Shown: in pieces, positions 12,201 to 24,500 of the stretch | How positions within the stretch are numbered: the stretch's first letter is position 1 | How the letters are laid out: each line of letters starts with the position of its first letter | Assembly: GCA_014706295.1 (NCBI GenBank) | Contig: JACSVZ010000038.1 | Location: 3,348,001-3,412,000, forward strand | Source of the DNA: Lycocorax pyrrhopterus obiensis | Taxonomy: Eukaryota > Chordata > Aves > Passeriformes > Paradisaeidae | Direction of reading: 5' to 3' | DNA: 64,000 bases | Program-made: the position numbers and the translations under genes | Notes under the pieces: model-generated | What the model was told of the DNA's origin: nothing | The model's input: only the letters and a program-made list of their open reading frames with translations | Database searches by the model: none

Positions 12201-15200
12201 GAAAAGTGAGTCTCAATGCTTTTAATCTTGGAGAAAAGGAAATCTTTCTATCAGTTGCTCTCAACATTTTCAACATATTTTGCTTTTGCAGTAACGTTGG
12301 GAATGTAGATGTTCTCAGATAAGGTTTTAAGTTTTGTGTTTTGAAATGAAAAATCATGAAAACATGTACTAGTTTTACAGGTAGGAGTATAATTTAAAAG
12401 AATCTTAATTTTAGACTAATTAATTTTTTTTTCTAAGCTTTGGAACAGGCTAGGGAGTTTGCAGGAACGAATACCTGGGAAACTGATGGAACTGTTGATA
12501 CTGAAATTTAAAGCCAACTCATAGAAAGTAATTAAAGCCTGTGTGTTTCCTGTATAAGGGAGGAGAGCAAGAGTTGTGTGAAAAGTCATTCACTGCATGT
12601 GTAGGTGTACTGCGTTCTAATACAGGATGTCTCCCTCAACTTCATGCAACAGATTAATCCCAACTGATAGGTGAGGACTTTGCTAATCTACATTGGCATT
12701 CAAGATGACCCAATTCCACTTTGCTGTTTCGTCTTTGCAAGGTCTGTGGCAGAGGTCGCACACATCTGTCCCTTAGACCTCCTTATTTAACACAGCAGGC
12801 TCTCTCGTTTTGACCCAAGATCAGCTGTTCAGGAGTTCAGCGCTTCATTGAGGTGGATGCTCAGAGGTGCTGGTGTGATGAATTAGAAAACTTGTCTTTG
12901 GGGAAATGGCCTGGCTGTGGGAGAAAGAGGGATAAGAGTGCTTGATTCACTGTAGGGCTTGACTGTACGAATGAGGAGCAATGGTGATGCTTTGGACTAC
13001 AGGGAAGTAGGAATTGTAGGTGAAACTAAGGATGAAGAGCTTCTGAGGGCTGCTACAGACTGCGGAACTGAGTGCATGGCTGAAGGCAGAAGGACAGAAG
13101 AGGAGGAGCTGTTCTGGAAGGGAGCAGAAGGGCTTGCCAAGGGTGATTCTTAGAGGATAGGTTAGGAGAGGGCTATCAGACCACAACAGTACGACTATTT
13201 AGGAATGTTTATGCTTCAAAAGGGCTGGAGAGTCAGGTAACGCATTGGAGAAGCATTGCACTGTCCCATGAGCTCGTAAGAAAGAGGCTTTCTTGAGAGC
13301 TGTGTTGGTATTTTAATGTGACTCGATTATGGTTTGGAAGCTTGAACCTACTACCTGCTTTTTAATATTCCCAGTTTTTAAGTTAGAATTAAACTTTTTG
13401 AGGCCTGATATGTATTTGTTGTGTTACAGGGTTAATGATAATCAGTTGAGTGATTTCAGTTGGCAGTAGAAAAAATGTCAGGGGTATGTATTGTCATGAA
13501 TGATCTGGGCAAGTATTTTTTGCTCCTCCAGCATCTGAACATCCATGCACATAAACTCGGTTGTAAGGCCAGAACTTGCCTTCGGATGAGTTTCTCACAA
13601 AGTTATTGCTGCCCAGGCTCAAAGTTTTGAGCTTTATTCAGTGTGTTTTCTCACAGTGTGTGATTCCTTTTTGTGCCTTTCTCCTTCCAAAATCTGTGAA
13701 AAGGCTTCTATTGGTGTATGAACTGCTTATTGGTACAATCTTTGCGGATAAATAGCATTTCTCTTTAGAGGCTTTTTGGCAGTTTTTACTGTCTCTTAAC
13801 TTGAAGGACACAGTGTCATTAAGACTACCTGACTCTTTCTTTGTTTGGTACTGATGAATTTAGAGAAAGAATAGGTGAGCAGTTCCAGGAGAAGTAATCT
13901 CCCTCTTGATTCTCTGAGTGGTCTTCCAACCTGACTTCTTACCTCACTGTGGCCTGAGGCCAATAACTTGATTTTCTTCCTCAGTTCTATCAAGTGATGT
14001 CAGACAGTGACTGCTGTTTCTACAGTGAGACATGGAGAGGAAATGGTAGGTGTCAGGAGAAAGAATGAAGGAAAAAATGCAAAGAAATTGATGAATAGCT
14101 CATTTGGGGTTTATAGGTGCCTCCTTCTTCCGTTTTACATTTGTACTCTTGAGAAACACACATAGGTCTGGGACTACGTGTCTCTGTGTTTTGTGGAAAT
14201 GTAGCTGGTGCTTTGAGTGCCTCAGCTGCTTTGCTTGGACACCAGTGGTGTCTGATGTTCTTACTAAGCCGTAGTACGGTCTGTAGCTTTCTACACATTG
14301 ATGTGGCCTTACCCAAACAATCAGCATGCAGTCTCCAGTGGTTTTTCGATGAATTTTTTTTTTGTTTGTACGGTTAGTATTCAGAAGCAGAACATTGTTC
14401 CCAAGTGTCAGGACAGCAAGGCCTGTTCTGGCCTTGTTTTTAGCTGAATAAACTGATGCTTGTTTTTTCCCTGGGCAAAACCAGGAAGTTGTGCTCATCC
14501 CCCTCAGTGAGGGATGATTGAATGAGAAGAGCTGTCTGATTTGCATTCTGACGTGGTGAGTGACATCAGCTGAAACCTGTGCTGTCGGTCATACCTGGCA
14601 GTCTGCTCGGGAGCCAGGCACTTGCAGGCAGAGCAGCTCAGCGAGGAAGGAGCTGGCAAGTGGAGCACAAGGTATGGGAGTTAGTATGTAATTTATGCTG
14701 GGTGAGGAAGATGTTCTCTGCAGATCTAGGTAAGCAAGTTTGTCTATTGTGGAACTTTTATGTGCAGTTTGAAATGTTTGCTTGGGCATTTTATGGTTTT
14801 TCTGGAACAGAGCTCTCCCAAAAGATGCTGTACATGAAAATTTTTGCCTTTGAACAGAGCAGCACATGACTTGCAAAATGAATTCATTCTCGTGTGAAGA
14901 GCAGACATGAAATAATTTGGTAGGAAATGTCAGCAGGTAGATCTAAATGAGGAGAACATCTGAAAGCTAGGAAGCTGAGGGTAACTGGACATTGGTGGAG
15001 AAACAAGGCTGCACAAATAATTTCAAATTTTCAATTAGTTTCCAAAGAAGAGGATATGGAGAACAGAGTCTGGGTGAGGAGGGTGAGCCTGGAGAACATA
15101 GTGTTGGTGATTATGAAGGTAAGGAGACTGTGGTTTCATTTCTCTTGCTACTAGTCAGAGTTAAAAGATCTTATTTCGAGCAAAAACAAATGGAGGTTCT

Positions 15201-18200
15201 GCCAGAAGCTGTAGTTTTGGGGAAAAGGGCGTGTAGAGTCACAAGAGAAAGAGATGAGAAGGCTGGAGAACTGGAGAAATAAAGCAGAATTAGCTGCAGG
15301 TAAAAAGAGATGAATACCAAAATCTGTACATGTGATTGGAGATTCTGCATCAGTTATGGCCAGAGCAAGCAGGCTTGTAAAAATCTGCAAAAGAAGTTCA
15401 AAGAAATGGAGGTGTAGAGGGTGATGGGTTTTGTAGGAATGTTACTTTGACAGGGTGAGGAGGCATGCTAGGAGAGCTAAGGTCAATAGGTAGTTCGTGG
15501 ACTGGAACTGTATGGAAAGGTTTAAATATTTTTTCATTACCATGGGAGGACCTTCTTAGGCATTTTTCTTAATTGATAAATTTCAGCTGAGTCCCTTGGA
15601 CACTGTTCATCCATGGTTAAATTTGCATTGTAAGAAAAGCCTTACAATGGTGAAGAACCAAGAGAAACATAGTTTTAAAAAGGGATCTCAGGCAAGGGAA
15701 ATGTTATGAATAAGGAAATATGTGAAAGCAGGTATGACTCCAGGATGGCTAACAGAGATGAGGAAATGGAAATGAACGTATCAAAGCTGCAGTGAAATTT
15801 GAAAAGCTTAACGTATTCCCTTCAGGCAGGAGACTCTTAACTAACTAATCTCCGTCTCAGCATGCTGAAAATAATGCTACATGTAATTAAGAATTTTGGA
15901 GCAAAAATTTTTATGTATAAATTTTACCAAATCTTTATATATATTAGAAAAAAACATATAAAAGACTTTGAAAAAAAAAAAGGCAAAAATTATCTTAGCA
16001 GCTATAATCCTGTAATACCAGTATTGTGATCATTAGTGTGAAGGCTTAAAAAAAGAAAAACACCTTGGAGACGGAGATTAAGAGATTAAATATAATAAGG
16101 GTGTTCAAAAGATAGCCTGTGCCGTGTTAGTCAGAGCTTTATTTGTTAAAATTATTTATTTCTGCCTAAAAGAGAAGCACTAAGTTTCATGTCTGAACTA
16201 GTAACTTCTCTTGGGTAGCTCGAACAAGTAGTTTTAGTTGAAGACATCAGGATTATGGGAAGTATCAAACAAGAAACTGCCTAAAAAAGCTATCAGGAGA
16301 GAATTTATGCATGGAGTACTTGACTAATTGATTTCTTAGCAAAATGAGCTAAAGGTTCAAATGCATAATAGGCAATGGAAATTCTAATTTAGGTAGTATG
16401 GACCACAGTAGGATAGGAACACAATGGCTCTTCCAGTTTGAAATAACAGAAACCTTTATAACTATATGGAGGACTTTGTTTCTTGACCCCAGTTTCTCGG
16501 GAAGATGGGACAAGCCTCTCCATTTTGGTCTCCAGCATATTGAGACTGAAGCGGCTTTTTTGGCTTTATTTAGGCTTAACCTCGTGGAAAAATAAAGCGA
16601 CTTGACTCGAGAAGCAGCATAACTGCATCTTTGTGGTGTGTGCTTCCCCATTAACTAGTAATTTCCCCTGTAGCAGTGCTGTGCCGCTGGTGGCTGATTG
16701 CATCCTTGGAAAACTGGCTGTACCAGGAAGGCTGCTGCAGGAATGCCTGCGCTGGTCTGGCAGCCAGGTCATTAACATGATGCTGGACTTAAGCTAATAA
16801 GACTTGGCTGACCTAAATGGCTTGGCCCAGAGCCACTGCAGGGATGTTTGTACCTGTGGCATGGTTCGCCCATAAATCTGTATAATCCACCTGCAGACAA
16901 TGGACCATGTCTGCTGTAATTGAGCACTCTAAAGCCTTTGTAGCCAGTTCTTTCCAAGATGTGTAAGCTGTTTCTCTCTGTTTCGTCTCCACCCTTATCT
17001 GCTATATTCACACATGTAAATTTACATGAATATTTGTCTACCTATATATTAATGTTTAGCTTGGGAATGGAGTCTGTAAGGGAAGCAGCAGAGTAACTCT
17101 TTGAAGATGTACGCAACAGTTAACATTTTCTGGGTAAACCTGCTTAGCCATTTTAACTGTGAGACAAGGCGTAACCTCTTTAGCTGGATGCCCTGCTTCT
17201 TCTCAAACAGTTCTGCTTCGAAAGCGAAACCAAGTATAAACCTGGCCCTGAGGGGTTAAGTACAGTGGTGTTCTGTGGCTCAGGGTGGGGAGGCCTGCAG
17301 TGGTGCTCTGCTGCAGGCACTGCAGTTGCAGCAATTCCTGCTCTCCTTGGAGCAGCTCAGCAGGCCCAACAGCAGAGACCTTTGTAATGCTGAGGATTCA
17401 GATAAAACCACCATGTTCATAAAAACCAAAAAAACAAGCAACACCAGGAAAGGCAAGATTCAACAAAGTAAATACAGTGGATGGGGCTACTGGGCTGCAG
17501 AGTCCAGTTGCTTCAAGACCTTCTGGCTGTGTCACTTCGAAGGAGCTCTGTGGATTGCACTTTGCCTGTCTCCCCTTGGTGCACTATGGGCTCGAGAAGC
17601 GCCGAAGCCTTGCCTTCCCTGTCCCTGTGGCATAGCTGTGATGCTTCTCTGGTTTTGATTTCATCCTTACATGTACCTTCTACAACCAACTTAAAGCTGT
17701 TCTTTCAGTGTTTACTATTTCATTGGCTGTTGTGAAGTCCTTATGTTGGTCTGTCCAGTGTTTCCCACAGTTGTTTTTTATCTCTGTTCTTGCTGAACTC
17801 TGTGTGAGGGGGTGTCTTCTCTGTTAGACCTGTATTCAGAGCTGAAGGGGTTGGTTCTGCATGTTACAAAGCTACAGTGCAGGATAGATGCTGTGTGAAG
17901 TGTAAAGAACTTCTGAGAAAGAAATGGGTCTCCTTACACTTTTCTGTGGGTTGCTCAAAGGGCCTTTTAGACACACCGTTGTCTTCAGCTTTCCAGCAGC
18001 CTTGACTTGAGAACTTGACCTGTATAAATTGCAAAAGATACATGTGTTGCTTCATGTCGTACCCTGTTCCGTATTTTTGCAATGTGTAAAGACAGCTGCA
18101 AAAATGAAGAAATATTCCTTGAGGGTAATCCTGACTAACTATATTTTGCACATGAGAGTAGATTAGATAATGGCTGTTTGCTTCCTTAGCACTTGGAATC

Positions 18201-19934
18201 TATACATTCCCCCTAGGCAAATTGGACAATCTATTTTGTATTCTCCCACAGACTCCCCAGTGGAGTTCAGCTGCTGCTCTCTACCAAGTGTGGTTTTGTG
18301 TTGTTGCCAGATATATACAGTTCTGGAGGGAGAATGTGGGATTGTGTAGCTGCAAAGCTGGCTGTGATGGCGGCTTTCGCCAGCATGCCTTCCGTCTGCA
18401 CAGTGGGAAAACCCACTGAAGAGGTGTTTTTGGAAGAGCTTAGGCAGGGAGGAAGTATAATTTCTGCCTGGAGTTCTCCTAGGTATTCCTAATGCTTTTC
18501 CTGACTAGAGCTGAGATTTTTAACAGCTAAGAAAGTTTACCAACAATTTTGAGGTTGGTATGTTCAATGCCTGTGGCGTTCTTTGTAATTCAGGCACCTC
18601 TCTTAAGATATCTGGCTCTTCTAAGCTGGTATCCAGTAGTGTCTGAAGTGCACAAGCTGTTTTGGTGTGGTGTCACCATGCTTCATGGTGACAGAATGTT
18701 GAATTCATCGTAGGCTAAGCCCATATGCAATTTGCTTCTACTCAGACACATTCTGCTCTAAAAGTGTAGACTTTTATGGAGAAATCTGGGTTCACACAGT
18801 CTATAGGAAGTTTGGGGGCATCCTGAAAAAATGGTTCACCAAGGCTTGGGGGTTTGGCACAGCCACCCTGTCCCATGGGCACAGGGCTGTGTCACCCAGA
18901 TGGAGCTGGTGAGCAGCATGTTTACTGAGTAGTCTGAAAAGCTTTTTCTGGCAGGTATGTATGTGTGCTTCAGCTAGCTGTGTCACCAGTGAGTCGTCAC
19001 TAACCTCCGTGGTCCTGGCTTCACATGTTTTTGCTGGAGCACCAAAGGTGAAGGAAGGGAACTGGTGCTAAAGGATCCTACAGCCATGCCAGAGGAACAG
19101 GGGACAGGTGGGTGGTAGCAGATGTTCCCGCCTCCAAGCAGCCTTGGTGGGGACAGGTAGGTTATATTCTAGGCCCCAGAGAGCTGTAGAGACTCGAGAT
19201 TTGTCAGGCAATTAAAAAACTGTTGCATCCTGCTTGTCAGGCTCTTAAAACAGGATTTGAAGAGTCTCTAAACCCTGTTTATCTCCATTTTGTGTGCCAG
19301 TGATTTTTTTTGTCCAGGCATTGTCTGGAAGGATAGCTAGAAGAAGGAACGGAGAGCAGCCTGGAAGTGGGATCAAAACCGCAGTTTCCAGAGGCCCAGA
19401 AGCTACACCAGAAAGAAAATACTGTTGATATTGTCAAACTGAACTCTGGTAAAAGACCTGGATGTTCTTTTCAGTGCTAGTGAAGCCATACTTCCACTTC
19501 TTTTGGTTGCAGTTCTTCAGTATATCAGGCTCTTAATTTTTAGGAGATCTTTTTATGTTGTGGGTTTTAGTATGAAAAGCTGAAAATCAGGCAGTGCACA
19601 GTGGAGGAGAAGAATGCATTTTTCATAACATGGTTTTCCTTTTTCCTTGGGGAAAAAGGGAAATGTTTTCCTGCTTTCTAGATATGATATATAAATTCTA
19701 TATATTATATATAGTTTTATATAAGCGATTAGAAAGTTTGCATCCACTTGCTATCAATTACACATGTATTTTTAATCAGCTTTGTCCTCAAACTGAATTG
19801 GCTGTCCATGTGCCAGGAAAAATGAGTCAAATTTGAAGAACAGCATCCTGTTCTTCCCCATTGTAGTCAGATCAAAGGACACATTGAGGTGAATAGTAAA
19901 GTCCAAATCAAGAAAAGATGTTTACAATTCCTTC

Positions 19935-20262
19935 CAGTGCCTGAAGGGAGTCTACAAGAAAGATGGAGAGAGTATTTTTACAAGGGCTTAGGGTAACAGG
20001 ACATGGAGGAATGGCTTCAAACTGAAAGACAGTAGATTTAGATTAGATATTAGGAAGAAATTCTTCCCCGTGAGGGTGGTGAGGCCCTGGCACAGGTTGC
20101 CCAGAGCAGCTGTGGCTGCCCCATCCCTGGAAGTGTCCAAGGCCAGGTTGGACAGGGCTTGGAGCAACCTGGGATAGTGGAAGGTGTCCCTGCCCATGGC
20201 AAGAGGTGGAACGAGATTCAAGGTCCTGTCTAATCCAACCCATTCTATGACTCCATGGTTGT
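19935..20262 (+). repeat. CR1 LINE 3' end, sense
   Basis: A well-preserved CR1 3' region: 'gattagatattaggaag', 'aaattcttccccgtgagg', 'ggcacaggttgcccagag', 'ccatccctggaagtgtcc', 'ggttggacagggcttgg' and the terminal 'ccaacccattctatgact'. It lies in CERS4 intron 1. The minus-strand reading frames over it are shadows. Confidence 0.95.
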
Positions 20263-20926
20263 GATTCAGAAAATATCCCTCAGACTCCAAAATTCTAGAA
20301 TGAGTTTAACAGAGAAATTGCATCCGAATTAAAGATACCTTCAAAATAAAATGACTGATTAATTTTTTATTTGATAGGCAGTTCTTGCAGAAAATGGGCC
20401 AGGTCTTGGTACTTTGCTTGAAGAGAAGCTTTATAATACTTGGGCCAGACACTTAAATTGTATGCTTTTTCCCTTGGTTTCCTAAGGTGGCATTTCCTGT
20501 GCACTGTTCTGATTATTTCAATGGGCATTTCATTCCCATTTCCTTCTTCTGTGCCTGCACAGAGTCTGTTTGACTTTAGAGCTTGTGTTTGGGATGTTGG
20601 TTGTTACCAGCTAAGAATGAGCAACCTGTACTGGAGGGTGGTGCAGCTCATATTTGTGTATGAGGTAGAGTTATCAGAAACAGTATTTGTGTGTTGAATG
20701 CTTTGTAACAACATTCTGCTGTCCTTTTTGCTGCTAAATTCGCTGATCATGTATGTAGATTCCACATTCAAGCATGGTCTCTAAAATTACATTAAGAATC
20801 CAGCACAAAATCTACATAGCACAAAAATTCTTACCTGGAAGTAATCTTCCTTAATAATTCAAAGCGGAAGGCTGATTTTTTTTTTTTTTCTTTTAGAACG
20901 TAAAGTCTCAGAATAATAAGTATAAT

Positions 20927-20949
20927 GCATATATATACACACACACACA
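20927..20949. repeat. (TA)n(CA)n microsatellite
   Basis: An uninterrupted run of TA dinucleotides passes into CA dinucleotides. It is short and may be polymorphic. Confidence 0.85.
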
Positions 20950-21372
20950 GATAATGGAATTACAATCTGTAAATAGAAACGAATAAATACAAAAGATAAA
21001 AAACTGAAAAATAAGGATATATACATAAAAAAGTAGAGCAGACTTGCCACATCCCCATAATACCAAGCTGTAGAGAGGAATCTGTGAACCTGGGAAGTTT
21101 GGCACTAATGTTCTGTTGAATTCTGAGGCACTTTTCTCCATTTTACCCCTGTTTTGGTTCGGTGCCAGGAGTCGGCATTCACCAAGCACACGATAAGAAT
21201 CTGTGAGCAGGTTATCAGTTCCTTGGGCAGTGCTGTATCCCACAGCTGTTCTGCTTTGACAGCCAGATGCAGCCTCAGCAAGGGTGTAATCCTTCCTTGG
21301 CTTCACCAGCTTGTGCTGACAGGTTTTCTTGTGTGCAGGGCTCACTTTATTCTGGTCTCTCCTCCTTCCAGG

Positions 21373-21545
21373 ATGGCTCGTTCTCTGTATGAGTGGCTGT
21401 GGCAGCACGAGTTCTGGCTGCCCCCAGGAATCACCTGGGAGGACATGCAAGAATCTGAAGACACTCATTATCCTCAGCCTCGGGATCTCCTGCTCAGTAT
21501 CCCTTTTGCTTTAATCTTGGTAGTCATTCGATGTGCCTTTGAAAG
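21373..21545 (+). CDS. CERS4: CERS4 coding exon 1 (residues 1-57 and part of 58)
   Basis: It follows acceptor CTTCCAG|G and opens with the ATG one base into the exon. It encodes the lumenal N-terminus ([18 protein letters not shown]), the conserved HYPQPRDLL stretch and the first membrane segment. It ends at GAAAG|GTAAGT in phase 2. Reading frame continues upstream of the ATG, but that is intron sequence before the acceptor. Confidence 0.93.
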
Positions 21546-24500
21546 GTAAGTTATTTAATACTGTTCGGGGTTTCTTAGGTACAGTGGGAGCAGTTTGGGT
21601 CCAAAAGCTGGCTTTATTGTCTGTGCCAATGCATGACTGAAGAGGTCCACAGAGACTGCATGTCACAAAGTCTGCTGAGATGGATACATTTTTCAGCTCC
21701 TTCTTTTCAGCCCTGTGTTCTGGCCAAAGAAGTGTGTTGAATGTAGAGCACAAACCCTACCCTTAAGGTCTAATTGCAAGCACTGTGATTTCCTACGCAT
21801 AAAACAGGTCAGTCTAGATGAGGCTTATGTGTGTGTTTTTGAAGGCAGACCTGCTGGTCCGTGTGTGTTGCATATTACTTGCTGTTTCTGGGTCAAGTGT
21901 GGCAGAAATCATGTTTAGGCTCCATCATACAGTTAAGTCTCCTTTATCTTGGGTGATGGGGATCTGGAGTATTGCACCTGACAGACAAGCCTGAGTAAGA
22001 TGCATCAGACTGGGCTGAGCCCTGTGCCCTCAGCATCAGCCCTGCCTAGCACAGGGGTGGGTGTGTGTGGTACTGACCACCACTCAGGCTGGGCAGTGCC
22101 ACTGCCCTCCACTGCCCTGGAGAGACATTTGTAGCTGCTTCCTCTGACTTGAAGTTGCTACAGACCCTTCAGTGCTGGGCTAACAGGATTTCTGCTCCTC
22201 TCATTCTGCTACCAGACCTGCTTTTGGGGCTGTTTTTGCAAACTCTGTGATATCATCCTCCAGTGCTGGCACAAGAAGTTACTCTGACTCGAGGATCTTT
22301 CTGGCTAGAACCATTTGAGTGTTTTACACATTACACTTCAGGGCAGAAGATTTGGGGATTATGACAAAGGTATAGCAAGAAATCCTGCAGGGATCATTGA
22401 CTCCGAGTTTCATTAAAGTCCTTTACTGGTGCCATTGCTTTATGCAGTTTGGTCAGTAGTTAATGTGGTTGGTGACACAACATGATTTGCTGGTGGAAAA
22501 CTGAGATTTACTACAGCATTAACCATTGTCAAGACTGCAGAGTAAGTCCCCTTTCATGATTCTGAATACACTTTAAAGTGTTTTTCAGTATATTCAAAAC
22601 CCAGTATTCTTAGTAGCTCTCTGAAGAGGTAATCTTTTGAAATCTACAGTGGTTTTAAGTTTAGAAAGAGGAAAAAATTACAATTTAAAAAATGTTTTAT
22701 CATTCTTTTATGAAAAGTGGCTGCACAACAAAATGGAAATTGACTTTCCTATAGACTAGAAAGATGTTTCTTCTGCAGATTCTCTGTGACACAAGGGTAG
22801 CTTGGAAAAGCTTATAGAAGTTGAAATGATTCAGAGCTCTCCTGTAAGAATGTTTTTATGTAAAAATACTGGCTGTAATTTGGGGTATTTTATTAAAACT
22901 AAATGTGTGAATAATTACTTAAATAATCATTTTAGGAGGATACAAAATTGGAATTCAAATCTCTTCTTTGTAAACAACATGTTTAGTGTGAATTCCATAA
23001 ATTCCATCATTTTTATCCTGCTCTTCCCTGGGGACACAGACATCTTGGTTACCTCTACTCATGTGGAAACCAAGGTGCTCTAGGTAGCCATTAAAACATG
23101 AGTGACTCACATTTCTTCCCTGCTGATGCGCAAGACCTGGCTGGATTCCGTACTCCTTCAGGTAGGCACTGCTGGTCGGTGGCACGGATGCACTTCTGGT
23201 GTGCAGCTGGAAATCGGGCCCCTGTCCCACACTGACTGGCACTTGGCCAGTTTATGGCTCCCCAGTGCAAGACATGGCCAGGAAGAAGGAGGAGGCAAAC
23301 ACTTCCCTGTGGTGGGTCATGAAGTACACGAGGCAGTGAGCACAAACAGAAGCGCATGATGCTCCATCTGCACGTACAAAAACTCTTCTTTACTGTGAGG
23401 GTGGGTTGAACACTGGAACAGTTTCCCCAGAGGGGGAAGGAATCTGCATCTGCAGAGATACACAACACCCAGCTGGACATAGCCCACTCAGCCTGCTGGA
23501 GCTTGCTCTGCTTGAGCAGCAGAGTTGGGCTGGGTGATCTCCAGAGGCCCTTTCAGCATTGATTCTGTGCTTCTGTGACTCTGTCCCTTTATTTGCATTC
23601 CTCCTGCCACACTACTCCCAGTCAATCTAAATATCTTTTTAATCTGCTTTTAGATGTTGATGGCCAAGTAAAAAGATTTTTTCTTTCCCATCCAAGTGCT
23701 GCCTCAGCTGGGAGTGTTTCCACAGGCCTGGTCCTACTCATTAATTTTAAAGCTGTTTTGATTCACAAACTTCATTAAATAAAAGCTACATGTCACACCC
23801 TTGAAAAAGATAACATCACAAGCCCATTTTACAGGTCCAGGAAACCTATAATCATAGCACTATTTTACCTATGCAAATTACAAGCCAGTGTTCTGAGCTG
23901 TATTCTTGTTTGTCCTAACTCTGCAGTCGTTTATTTCAGCATGACTTTTTCTCATTCTGACTCATTACTGTTTCACATCCAGTTCATCCTGGAGAAGAAA
24001 GCTTCCCCTGGGAAGGTGAGGTGTGAATCCAGCCCTCAGTTTTTCCATTGCCTTACCTAAAGTGGCACTGGTCCTGTTTAAAATAATTTACACCAAGTTT
24101 GAGAATTGCAGAAGGAAATGATGTGTGTGTTATTCTTCATTTTCTGTGTAGATAACCTTGACTTGTATATCTTTGTACACTTGGTCTGCAGATCAAAATG
24201 AGTGGCTGTAACTAGTAGACAACGTTGGGTTTGGTGGCTGTAGCTTGGCCTCTGGCAATTTATTCTACCCTCAGCCACCACCAGCTATTACTCCCAACTG
24301 TGCATTGGGTGCCAAGTGTTTCTCTCTCTAGTTAGTTCCTGGTGGTGCCTGCTTTGGGATTTCAGAAATGTTATAATGTGTCCATGTGATTTAACTGTCA
24401 GAACTCCAGGTAAATAATAAGAGGCAGGGGAAGTCTGGAGGATTTTATGCAATGTCTGCATCAGCCACTGTGCTGGGACCAATTGTTTCATCCTTTTTTT

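Larger units (their letters stand above)
5969..21371 (+). other. Large first intron of CERS4
   Basis: This 15.4-kb stretch has no protein-like conserved segment that I can recognise. It holds an (ACCA)n-like run at 6270-6296, a 17-base A run at 6808-6824, a T run near 8813-8828, a CR1 copy near 20 kb and an AT/CA microsatellite at 20927-20949. Reading frames of 60-190 codons are scattered, overlap one another and lack domains. Enhancers may be present but cannot be called from sequence alone. Confidence 0.55.
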
